Made by a program: the position numbers and the translations under genes
Notes under the pieces: model-generated
Told to the model about the DNA's origin: nothing
Seen by the model: the letters and a program-made list of their open reading frames with translations, nothing else
Databases searched by the model: none
Assembly: GCA_009193035.1 (NCBI GenBank)
Contig: SWDT01000003.1
Location: forward strand, 682,001-746,000
Reading direction: 5' to 3'
Length of the DNA: 64,000 nt
Source of the DNA: Halicephalobus mephisto
Taxonomy: Eukaryota > Nematoda > Chromadorea > Rhabditida > Panagrolaimidae
In this document: positions 24,178-35,290 of the stretch, one piece after another
How positions within the stretch are numbered: the first letter of the stretch is position 1
Layout: every line of letters starts with the position of its first letter

Positions 24178-25219
24178 CACCAAACAGCCAATTTTCAAAA
24201 ATTGACTTTTTATGTTCGAATTTTCTTTTTTTTCTTTTTTATTGACATTATAAAAGTTAGAGTCGTTTTATTTTTGGACCTCAGACTTGAATGATTAAAG
24301 GTTAAAACAATGAAATAAGACCAATTAACATATCTTTTGCAATTTCATCAAAAATGAATATCTTTGAAATTTTTTCTTTTTTGCTATTTTCGACTTTATT
24401 AAAAATGAATTTTTTGCAATTTTTTATAAACTTAAACATCGTAAATGAAAAAATAAAATACGGTAAAATACAGTAATAAATGCAAATTCAAAATTTTATC
24501 AAATATGTTTATTTTTTTAAATAAAATTTAAATAATATTAATTTCAGTCTCAAATTTGAATCATTAAACTTTGAAAAAAAATTTGATTAATTAAAATTGT
24601 GGGCGACAATTTATGAAATTAATTTTTTTAATTTTCTTTTCTTTCACAATTGTATTTAAAAATTTAAACTTTTTTGTACTTTTTTAAATTTAATTTTTTA
24701 AAATAAAATAAATTTTTTAAATAATTTTTTTAAATTTAATTTTTTAGATAAAAATAATTTTTTTAAATTTGATTTTTTGAATTTAATTTTTTAAATAAAA
24801 TAATTTTTTTAAATTTGATTTTTTGAATAATTTTTGAATAAAAATTTTTGTATTTTTTAAATTTAATTTTTGAAACAATTTTTAAACAAGAATTTTTGTA
24901 TTTTTTGAAATTTTGTACTTTAAAATTAAAGAAACTCAATTTTTTAATTTTTGTCTATTACGATAATTGATTTTTATTTTTTAAATATTTTAAAATATTT
25001 TTAAAATAAAAATAATTTTTTAAATATTTTTAAATATTTTTTAAATAAAAATAATTTTTTTTGCACTTTAAAACTAAAATGACGTAATTTCGAAAATATT
25101 AAAAAATAATCCGTGACTTTATGACAAAAGGATTTAAAAAATTAATTTTTTTAATTTTTGATCATTTTTTCCGTTTTAGATTTCTTTAATAAATGCAAAA
25201 TTGCACTTTTAGAATCCCA

Positions 25220-25700
25220 AATAATTTCCATTTTTCGTCATTTTTTATAATTTTTTCATTCACCTACGGTAATTTTGTTTTTTATTTTTTTGATAAAATT
25301 CATTTTTTTTTATGATTTTTTTTATTGATCTACAGTAATTTTATTTTTTCTTTTCGGCACAAAATTCACTTTTTTTATAATTTTTTTCATCTATCTACAG
25401 TAATTTTTTTTGGAACAAAATTCATTTTTTTTTATGAATTTTTCCACTGATCTACAGTAATTTTTTAATTTTATTTTTCCTTAGGAAAAAATTCATCAAT
25501 TTTTTTATGAATTTTTCCACTGATCTACAGTAATTTTTTTTGGGACAAAAATTCATTTTTTAGTAAAATTTCCATCGATCTACAGTAATTTTTTATTTTT
25601 TCTCAAAAATAAATTTATTTTTTATACAATTTTTCCCAATAATCTACAGTAATTTTTTAATTTTATTTTTTTCCTCTCGGGACAAAGTTCGTCAATTTTT
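25220..25700. repeat. Tandem TCTACAGTAATTTTTT repeat
   Basis: Seven or so units of 55-85 bp each contain GATCTACAGTAATTTTTT followed by GGGACAAAATTCATTTTTT. The core is the reverse complement of the TTACTGTAG motif seen throughout the window. The DNA on either side (24.2-25.2 and 25.7-27.4 kb) is low-complexity A/T with no gene. Confidence 0.75.
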
Positions 25701-27420
25701 TATTTTGGAAAATTTTTTGACGTAAAAAAACATATTTTCTGTCATCTGCACATTGCAAAAAAAACAATAATTTTCTCTTAATTATTTTTTCCTTTTCGGT
25801 CAAAACTAAAATTATTCGTTTTTATTATCCTTAATAAAAATGATGCTTTTTTTAAACTTTAATTTTCCAGAAAATTGGCATTTTTTAATATTTTTGCTTT
25901 TTGAAAATTTTAAAATAAAAAATTTCGAAAATAAAAAAAGTAATAAAATTTTTTTAAAAATAAAAAAAAATAATAAAATTTAAAAAATAAAAAAATAAGA
26001 AAAATAAAATTTTAAAAAATAAAAAAATTTAAAAATTATAAAAAATTATAAAAAATAAAATAATTTTTAAATAAGAAAAATTTTTTAAAAATTTCGAAAT
26101 ATGTTTTGGAATTTTTTGATATCTACCGTAATTGTGGAAACTGTAGTGGAATCATGTTACGTCATTTTTTGGAACAAGAAGTTTGTTAAAAATAATTTTA
26201 AAATAAGAGTCATTTTTGACGCAATATTCCGAAAATGAATCTACTTCGTTTATGTCTAAATTGTCTGGCTTCATGATTAAAAATGGGAAGTTCGTTAATG
26301 TCCGTACAGTCTTCCAAAAACGAATAAAGAATTTTTCAAAAAAGTTTTAAGTTTTTTTTCATTTTTAAAAATTTTCGAAATTTTTCAAAAAAAAAGTTTT
26401 TAAATTTTCAAAAAAAAAAAGTTTTAAATTTTCTTATTTTTAAAAATTTTTGAAATATTTAAAAAAGTTTTAAATTTTATTATTTTTAAAAATTTTCAAA
26501 AAAGTTTAAATTTTTTTTATTTTTAAAAATTTTTCAGAATCTTTTGGAAAATTTCGAAATTTCGTGAAGGATTCTAGAAATTCTTAAAATTTCAAAAATA
26601 TTTCTGAAATTTTATGTTTTTAAAATCTCATGGAAATTTCCTGAATTTTTTTTAATCATGTGGGAACTTCCGGAATTTTTAAAAATTCTTAGAAGTTTTT
26701 GGAATTTTCTAGAATTTAAAAAAAATTTAGAACTTCCTAAAATTCATTAAAAATTTAAGTTTTATTAATTTTTGGAATTTTCTAAAATTTTTTATAAATT
26801 TTCTATTTTTTTTAAAAATTAGAATTTTCCAAAATTCGATAAAAAAATTTTTTTAATTTTAAAATTTTCGATTTTTTATTAATTTCTAAAATTTTTTACA
26901 AATTTTCAGAAATTTCCGGAATTTTAAAAATTTTAAAATTTTTGATTTTTTATTAATTTCAGAAAAATTTAAAATTATTAAAAAATTGAAATTTTAATTT
27001 TTGAAAATTTATTAAAAAATTGAAATTTTAAATTTTAAAAATTTGCATAAAATCCGAAAATTCAGAGGATTTCTCAATGACGTCATTTTCTTTTTTTAAA
27101 TATATTTAGTAACATGGGTGATTTTACAATTTTTCGAACAACAATTTTCTTTTGAAAATCTATTTTAAAATTACCTAGAGGATTAAGTATATCCGTTTTA
27201 TGCAAAGAAGAATTTTTTCGAAAATAATTAATTTTTAATTTCGTAAAAAATTGAATAATTTGATCTTTTTGGATTTTCTATATCCTTAATCCCGGTCCTG
27301 ATATTTGTTTTTTTCGATTATTTGGAATTTTAAAATTAAAGAATTTAATTTTTTTCATTTTTTTAAATTTAAAATTCTTCAAAGACTAAACTAGAATTGT
27401 TTTAGAATATATTAAACAAT

Positions 27421-28020
27421 ATTCGTTCCGGGAGTATTAATTCCAATTTTCCCTTCAGGAAACAAAAATTAATTTCCTGGTCCTAAGACGAAAGTTTTGA
27501 AATAATTTCCCAAGCCTATAATTAAAAATAAATAAACTTTTATTCGTTCCGGGATCATTAATTTCAATTTTCCCTTCAGGAAATAAAAATTAATTTCCTG
27601 GTCCTGAGACGAAAGTTTTGAATTTCTTTAAGAAGCAGTTAACTAAGTTTATAATTAACAATAAATTAACTTATTCGTTCCGAGACTATTAATTCCAATT
27701 TTCCCTTCAAGAAACAAAAATAAAAATTTCCTGGTCCTGAGACGAAAGTTTTGAAATAATTCAAAAAGTAATTTCCCAAGCCCATAATTAAAAATAAATT
27801 AACTTATTCGTTGCGGGATCATTAATTCCAATTTTCCCTTCAGGAAATAAAAATAAAAATTTCCTGGTCCCGACACGAAAGTTTTGAATTTCTTTAAGAA
27901 GTAGTTAACTAAGTTTATAATTAAAAATAAATTAACTTATTCGTTGCGGGATCATTAATTCCAATTTTCCCTTCAGGAAATAAAAGTAAAAATTTCCTGG
28001 TCCCGACACGAAAGTTGCTT
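27421..28020. repeat. 121-133 bp minisatellite, five copies
   Basis: ATTCGTTCCGGGATCATTAA begins units at 27421, 27542, 27673, 27806 and 27939. Each holds TTTTCCCTTCAGGAAA, TTTCCTGGTCCTGAGACGAA and AGTTTTGAA. Later copies carry GTTGCGGG and GACACGAAAG variants. The next 700 bp (28.03-28.74 kb) are low-complexity DNA. Confidence 0.88.
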
Positions 28021-28739
28021 TATTTATTTTTAACAAACTTGGTTAGTGACCTTTTAAGAATTTTAAAAAACTTTGGATTGCTCCTTGTTTTGAATAAATT
28101 TCTTCCAAAATTAGCCTGTTCTCGGTGTTTCTGAACTTTAATGTATTCGTGCAAACCCGTGCTTTAATTACCGTAAACACTATGTAAAAGTAAACAATTT
28201 TTTGAAATTTTTTTGATTTTTTAAAAAATTTTCTTTGATTTTTTATTTTTTTTTCAATTTTTTTCGATTTTTTAAATTTTTTTAAAAATTTTCTTTGATT
28301 TTTTAAAATTTTTTTAAAAATTTTTTTCGATTTTTAAAATTTCTTTGATTTTTTTAAAATTTTTTAAAAATTTTCTTGATTTTTTTTGATTTTTTAGTTT
28401 TTTCTACTTTTTAAAATTTTTTTAAGTTTGTTGAAAATTTTCTTAATTTTTTAAATTTAATTTTTTTATTTTTTTAAAATTCTTTAAATTTTTGAAATTT
28501 TGTTAATCAAGGTCCATTGTTAAATTTTTTCAAAAATAATCGTTTTTTAATTTTTCAAAGGTTATGACGTGAATCCGAACTTGCTTTCAAGATTCCCTGA
28601 ACAAGACAGATTTTGATGACGGATTTACCTTACAGTAAACAAGTGTCTAGTAGTAATCGAAGACAAAAATAATCTTAATCTTAAATTTTTTAAGTTTTAT
28701 ATTAAACTTTATTTTTATTCAAAATCAGATTCGTTGTCG

Positions 28740-29150
28740 TTTTTAAAAAGTTTCGTGACGAGAGTGATTTTATTTTCAAAAGGCTTTATATTAAGCGAAT
28801 GCTCTTCAAAATAAGCGAGTTCGCTCTAAAAAATAAGCGAATGTGTTTCTAAAAAGTAAACGAATGCGTTTCTAAAAAGTAAGCGAATACACTTCTAAAA
28901 AGTAAATGAACTTGCTTTGATTTTTAGCGACTTTTACAACGAAAATTATAATCACTTTCAATTCTAGAGCACTTTATGTTAGGTGAGTTCATTTCTAAAA
29001 ATTAGCGAGTTCACTCTAAAAATAAACGAATGCGCTTGAAAATTAGCGAGTTCGCTCTAAAAATAAACGAATGCATTTTTAAAACTTAAACAAGTTCGCT
29101 TTAAAAATAAGCGAATACTCTTTGACCGTTAGCGACTTTCGTGCCAGGAA
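28740..29150. repeat. About 30-35 bp repeat with AAGCGAATGCG core
   Basis: Short units such as TCTAAAAAGTAAGCGAATGC and GCGAGTTCGCTCTAAAAAT alternate for about 400 bp. The GCGAGTTCGC element is itself palindromic. Noncoding. Confidence 0.75.
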
Positions 29151-29209
29151 TGACTTTATTTTTTATTATATTTTTTCCTCTGAATTGCACTTACGTTTGG
29201 AAATGAATA

Positions 29210-31300
29210 AATTCGTCATGATTATCATAGCCATTCGCGGTGGGAGTGACTTCGGTCTTCCCTTGGGTTATTTGTGCACCTAATTCCAGTCCTCCAGAAG
29301 AACCGAACTAGTCATGGTCATCTGGAACCTTCACAGGAGGAGTGTCTTGGTTTTTTAGGTTATTTTTCGGCACGAATTTTCACTTACATATTAGAGACAG
29401 AAACTTAGTCATCGTAATTAGGAACATTCCCGATGAGATTAGCTCTATTCTTGAAGACAAATGAACTCATTACGGTCTTTGAGGACTTCCGTGTTGGAAG
29501 ATGATTTTGTTCTTGAAGATAAATGGATTCATTACGGTCGTCGGGGACTTTCATAATGAGAAAAGATTTCATTTTTGATCATAGGTATGCTCACTACGGT
29601 AACTAGGAATTTTCATGATGAGAGTTGAATTTTTTTAAAGAGGAATTAGGTGATTACAGTAATTAGAGACTTTCGTGGTAAGAAATGATTTCACTTCTAG
29701 GAACAGGTGAGTTCACTACAGTAATCAGGGACTTCCTTGACAAAAAAATGATTTTTGTTTAAAGAGAAATTAGGTGATTACGGTAACTAGAAATATTCGT
29801 GGTGAGAAATGATTTCATTTTTGATCATAGATGAGTTCGTTACGGTAACTAGAAATTTTCGTGGTGAGAGTTAAATTTTTTCAAAGAGAAATCAGGCCAT
29901 TACGGTAACTAGAAGTTTTCGTGGTGAGAGTTAAATTTTTTCAAAGAGAAATCAAGCCATTACGGTAACTAGAAATATTCGTGGTGAGAAATGATTTCAT
30001 TTTTGATCATAGGTGAGCTCACTACGGTAATCAGGGACTTCCTTGACAACAAATGATTTTTGTTTAAAGAGAAATTAGGTGATTACAGTCTCCAGGGAAT
30101 TTCGTGGTGAAAGTCAAATTTTTTAAAGATAAATGAGCTCATTACTGTCACTTGGGATTTTCGTGGCGAGATTTAGCTGTGTTTCCACGAACAAGCAACC
30201 TCATTAGAATCATCAAAAATTTTTTTTCTGAAAATTGATTTTTTTTAAAATAATATATGAATTCATTACGGTCACTAGGGACTTTTGTGACGATAGTTAG
30301 TTTTGTTTTTGGAAATAATTGAACTCATTACGGTAACTAGGGACTTTTGTGATGAAATTTTTTTGAAGATAAATGAGCTAGTCATGGCAATGAGGAACCT
30401 TAGCTGCAAAGTCGGCTTTGTTTTCGACGAAAATTGCGTTTGTCACGATTTTTGAGAACTTCAGTCACGAAATTTTATTTTATTTTCAAAGATAAACGAT
30501 CTAGTCATCGGGATCAAAACTTTCGTTTTGAGATTTTCTCGAAATCGAATTTATTTAAAAATAAATCTTTTTTTACAGTAATTAAGAGCTTTCGTGACGA
30601 GAGTTTTGTTTTCAAAAATAAATGACCTGATTATTGTGATCAAAATTTTTGTTTCGGAAATTTTTTATTTTCATTCAAAGTCCAACTTATTTAAAAATAA
30701 ATCTTTTTTGTGATAATTAAAAACTTTCGTGACGAGAGTTAAATTTTTATTAAAATATAAACGATTTCGTCATTGTGATTAAAACTTTCATTTTGGGAGT
30801 TGATTTTTCTTAAATCAGATGTATACCTAAAAATAAATCTTTACAATAATTACAAACTTTCGTGTTAGGAGTTTGTTTTATTTTTTGTGGTTACTTTTAT
30901 CCTAAAATCTGTCTATATCTGAAATTAAATCTTTATAATAATTACAAACTTTCGTGTTAGGAGTTTGTTTTATTTTTTGTGATTACTTTTATCCTAAAGT
31001 CTACCTATATCTAAAAATAAACCTTTTTATAATAATTACAAACTTTCGTTGTGAGAGTTGATTTTTCTTAAATCAGATGTATACCTAAAAATAAATCTTT
31101 TTATAATAATTACAAACTTTCGTGTTAGGAGTTGATTTTATTTTATGATTAGTTTTATCCTAAAGTCTACCTATATCTAAAAATAAACCTTTTTTTATTA
31201 TTACTCACTTTCGTGTCAAAAATTGATTTCATTTTTTCGATTACGTTTATCCCAAAGTCCACTTATACCTAAAAATACGTCACGTCATTACTGTAATTGA
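29210..31300. repeat. 2-kb minisatellite field, GGTAACTAG / CTTTCGTG units
   Basis: From 29.2 to 30.4 kb, units of roughly 60 bp carry ATTACGGTAACTAGGGACTT or variants, then TTCGTGGTGAGAGT and AAATTTTTTCAAAGAGAAAT. From 30.5 to 31.3 kb the pattern shifts to longer units with AATTACAAACTTTCGTGTTA, then GGAGTTGATTTT and AAATCTTTTTATAAT. No gene is interrupted. This is the largest repeat field of the window. Confidence 0.8.
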
Positions 31301-31489
31301 AAATTTTTGTAGTAGAATTTTATTTTTTTACTAAACTTGAAAAACCTAATCAAGATTTCATATATCCTTTTTAAGTAAGTACAAACCACACCATTTGTCA
31401 TGTGATATTTTTTTGTTAAAATTTTTTTATTTTTTGCTTCAATTATTTTTGAACAATCTTTGCAAATACTGTAGAGATTATTTTTTCGA

Positions 31490-33220
31490 ATTACACTCTT
31501 GAAGTGCTTTCAAAATATAAATAAAAAATAATTTTAAAAATATGTTTGAAAATAAAAAATAATTTTAAAAATATATTTAAAAATTAAAAATAACTTTAAA
31601 AATATATTTAAAAATAAAATATAACTTTAAAATTATATTTAAAAATTAAAAATAACTTTAAAAATACGTTTGAAAACAAAAAATTATTTAAAATATATGT
31701 TTAAAAATTAAAAATTATTTAAAAAATATATTTAAAAATTAAAAATAATTTATAAAATATATTTAAAACTTAAAAATAATTTATAAAATACGTTTGAAAA
31801 TTAAAAATTATTTTTTAAATTTTATATTTTTATCATTTTTAAGTTCTCAATTTAATGATGAACTTTAGATTTAAAAAATAATTAATTTTCCTCTCAAATT
31901 TTTTTATTAAAAATTATTTTTTATTTGTTTTTAAATTTTTTACTTTTTCTATTTTTTCTATTTTTTTAGTTTCACGTTTTCTCAATTCTTTTAGAATTCA
32001 ATTGATATTGGGGTTTTTTACAATTCAATTGACACTTGGAATTTTTCAGAATTGTTAAGAAAGTTTAAGAATCACATGATGGATCCCAGAAAGTTCTGAA
32101 AGCCTATGGGATTTTGCGGAAGTTTCTAGAATATTTCCAGAATTTTATAGAAGCTTCTGAATTTTTAGAATCTCCCAAAAAGTTTTTAGAATATTTTCAA
32201 AATTCTCCAAGAAGTTTGTGAAATTTTTAGAATCTTTCAGAATCTCTCAGGAAGTTTTTAGAATTTTATAGAAGCTTCTGAAATTACCTATGAATTTTTA
32301 GAATTCCCCAAAAAGTTTTTAGAATATTTTCAAAATTTTTTAAGAAGTTTGTGAAATTTTTCAGAAGCTTCTAGAATCTTCCAAAATTTCAAAACTTTTT
32401 TTTAACTTTCCAGAATTCTCCAAGAAGTTTCTGAAATTTTCGAAAAATTTTTGAAACTTCTAAAATTTAATTTTTTTTTGCAATTTCTCAGAATTCCTCT
32501 AGAAGCTTCTAGAATCTTCCAAAATTCCTCTAGAAGCTTCTAGAATCTTCCAAAATTTCTCGAAGCTTTCAGAATCCAATATTTTTCGAAATCGTCGAAA
32601 ATTTTATAAAATTTTTTTCATTTTCAAAAACCTCATGATTTCTGAAATTTCCCAGAATTCCCGAGAAGCTTCTGAAGCTATTTTAAATTTGAAATAATTT
32701 TTTGAAACCTTCCGGATTTTTTTGGAATTTCCTCTGTTTGTAAGTCGTTTGGAGTCTTCTGTAATCTTCTATAATCCTTTACTATCATCTGAAATCCCTT
32801 CGAACCTCCTGGAATCATTCAGGGTTATTGAATTTCCCAAAAACCAAACATTCGTGTCGAGACAATTTTTAAATTTTTCATAATTTTGATAATTTTAAAA
32901 TTTTTAAAATTTTCATAATTTTTTAATTTTTCATAACTTTTTAAATTTCTAAATTTCTAAAATTTCGAAATTTTTTAAATTTTCATAATTTTTAAATTTT
33001 TTTGATTTTTAAATTTTCATAATTTTTAAATTTTTTAAATTTTTAAATTTCTAAAATCCCTAAATTTTTTAAATTTTCATAATTTCGAAATTTTAAAACA
33101 ATTTAAAACTTTTTAAATTTCAAAATTTTTTAAATTTATTTTTTTTTAATTTTTTAATTTTATGATTTTTACTTTTTAATTTTATTTTTAGTTATTTGAA
33201 TGTATTTTAAAACAATTATT
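31490..33220. repeat. AT-rich repeats and GAAGCTTCTAGAA-rich block
   Basis: 31.50-31.82 kb repeats AAAATATATTTAAAAATTAA with a unit near 45-50 bp. 32.04-32.72 kb is built of TTCTAGAATCTTCCAAAATT and GAAGCTTCTGAAATT variants, including two copies of CTAGAAGCTTCTAGAATCTT about 34 bp apart. 32.85-33.2 kb is low-complexity A/T. No coding region seen. Confidence 0.65.
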
Positions 33221-33292
33221 TTTCCAGGATAAAATCCCTTCCTCTAGCGGCAAACTTGGCCTCGTCGCAATTTTCTTCAGGAACTCGCTCGG

Positions 33293-35187
33293 ATGCGATT
33301 CCTAATGCTTCTGAATTCTCTGCCCGTCTCCAGGGTATCCATTTTCATCGTCGTTTTTATTCACATCTGCAACTTTGACGTTAATCAAGCTTATGTAAGT
33401 TTTATTTTTAAATTGATTTTAAATTTTAATTTTTTGTAGGAAATTATGGAATTAGGAAATCTTTCGAAAAAATTAATAAAATTCAAAAAGGTAATTTGAC
33501 TTTTAGAAGGACCGTAATCGACGAAGTTAATCATCCTTCTGTAGTCTAGCTTGATCTCTAGTTTCTTCTTCTTTAGCGTTTTCCGCACTGTGCAAAGTCC
33601 GCTTTAGTGCAATATCATACGGTAAAAAGCTGCTTAGCCTAAAACCAAATACCTACATTTGTACCTTCTGATCATAGATGTTTTGACACGGCTTCCCCTT
33701 TAGTGAATCAGCTTATCGCAAGGAGTGACATCAGGGTTGATGCGAGTTCTTATGGGACTTCTTCTTCGGTTAGTAATCCTTGGCTAGGAAGCCCTCAATC
33801 TAGCTGGGAATCGAACCCGGGTCTCTAAACCTTACGGTCACGCGCACTGACTACTACTCCACCGAAACCAAAGAGTTTTATTCAATTCCAATGAAGTCAT
33901 TCAATCATAGATTTATCCCTAAGTTTTTGACTAGAAATCTAGCTCGAGTTTTGTAACTTTACAATCACGTGTGCTAATCACTGTACTACCGAAGAGTCGC
34001 TTATCTCTAGTTTGATTCCGCTTTTTAATTTTCCTGGATTAAGCCAAATTCCATGGGAATTTCCGTATTTTTGTGATTTAAGAAACCTTCAAAAGTGTCA
34101 CTAAATCTGTTTTGGAATTTTTGAACTTTGAGGAAGTTTTTACAAGATTTCGTAATCCAGGGAGAGATTTCTGAAATTCTCAAGATTACTGTAGAAATTT
34201 GAAAATATTTATAATTTAAAATTTTTTTAAATATTTGAAATTTAAGTTTCTAGAAAACTGATATCGAAACAATTTTGGCAGTTTTTGTCTCGATTTTGTG
34301 TAGTGATAAAATTTGATTAAAAATTAATTTTCTTGGTTGATGCTTCCTGCACGTCATTTTGCGGCTTTAAAGCTTTTGTATTTACTGTATTTTTGGCTTT
34401 AGATGTAGTACAGTATAATTTATGTCTTCAGTAATCAGAATTTATTTTTTTGATTTTTAGAAATTAAACAAATTAATTTTAAAAAAGTGATTTTTGAATT
34501 CGCGCGCAAGAGCGAGTAAAAGTAAAAAGTGGAAAATCTGGCAATTCTACCAAAATTGACTCGCGTTTTTGGCTCCATTTGTTACGAATAACTTTTTAAA
34601 TTCGCGCGCAAACGGAGCGAGATCAAGAAAGGTGACAAAAAAGGAAAACCTGGCAATTCTTACGAAATCGACTCGCGTTTTTTCTCTTATCAACGGCGTT
34701 TTTGAAATTTTAAATTCGCGCACAGACGGAGCGAGACCTACAAAAGTGACAAAAATGGAAAACCTGGCAATTCCTACGAAATCGACTCGCGTTTTTTTCT
34801 ACTTTTCAAATCCTAAAATTTTCTTAAAAAACTCAGAAATTCTTTTCAAGACAATTTCGTTGGAGTTTTAATATCTAATTTTTGTAATAATTTATTTTTC
34901 GTTGTGAGATTTTAGAATTTTAGTTTCCAAATTTCTAAAAATCAAAATAAACTTCGATTACTGTAGAAATTGATTTTTGAATTTTAATAATTGGCGGATT
35001 TCAGGACGGACATATTCCATTCGGTCAAGAGCACTTCAACATCGACACCCTCGGGGGGATAGGGCTCGGGAAGAGGTCCCCCGACCCCCTCCCTGTCTTC
35101 GATCTGGGGCCTTTGACATCGGACGACCTCCAGAACGACTTCAGAAGTCTCAGAGCCTGGAGATTCCTGAGATCCAGGCTCAGCTGA
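33293..35187 (+). CDS. Amidated neuropeptide precursor (NLP-5-like GGxGLG-KR)
   Basis: Small secreted precursor assembled from exons 33293-33394 and 35005-35187, joined in phase 0 (donor GTAAGT, acceptor TTTCAG), 94 residues. The start follows a spliced-leader-like acceptor (TTCTTCAG ending at 33280). A signal peptide (VSIFIVVFIHICNF) ends near QAY. Next comes one peptide ending HFNIDTLGGIGLG followed by KR: glycine for C-terminal amidation and a dibasic prohormone-convertase site. The ending resembles peptides of C. elegans NLP-5 (DTLGGMGFG/GMGLG). Only one copy is present, followed by an Asp/Pro/Leu-rich spacer and an Arg-rich tail (SLRAWRFLRSRLS). The 1.6-kb intron holds repeats and tRNA-like relics. 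It converges on mig-14, about 100 bp between the stop codons. The family name is an inference; the precursor layout is visible directly. Confidence 0.7.
33799..33869 (-). other. tRNA-like relic in neuropeptide intron
   Basis: Minus-strand sequence with GTTTCGGTGGAGTAGTAGTC (D-arm-like) and CCCGGGTTCGATTCCCAGC (T-arm and B-box-like). Acceptor halves do not pair well and the anticodon arm is weak. It is probably the remnant of a tRNA or tRNA-derived SINE. Confidence 0.4.
33938..33997 (-). other. Second tRNA-like relic in neuropeptide intron
   Basis: The minus-strand start TCTTCGGTAGTACAGTGATT closely follows the tRNA-Asp 5' half, but the T arm is eroded. It sits about 70 bp from the preceding relic in the same orientation, repeating the paired arrangement at 24.0-24.2 kb. 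Confidence 0.4.
34495..34815 (+). repeat. Dispersed GCGCGC repeat, three copies
   Basis: Three units of about 105 bp, in reverse orientation to the two copies in the S28 intron at 17.49-17.70 kb. Each carries AAATTCGCGCGC, GAGCGAGA, a GTGACAAAAA-like run, AACCTGGCAATTC and GACTCGCGTTTTT. An open frame of 100 codons runs through them only because the unit length is close to a multiple of three. Confidence 0.8.
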
Positions 35188-35290
35188 AAACCTTCCAAAT
35201 TTTGAAATTTTCGAAAATGTTTTTTTTATTAAATAACGTCAATGTTACAAGTAAAAAATGAACAGTTTTTGGTACAAATACAGTAAGCCA

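Noticed and set aside
27421..28020. CRISPR-like array
   Set aside because: This is a eukaryotic minisatellite with 121-133 bp units and no constant short repeat with unique spacers.
34569..34871. 100-codon frame in the neuropeptide intron
   Set aside because: It runs through the dispersed GCGCGC repeat and is not conserved between units.
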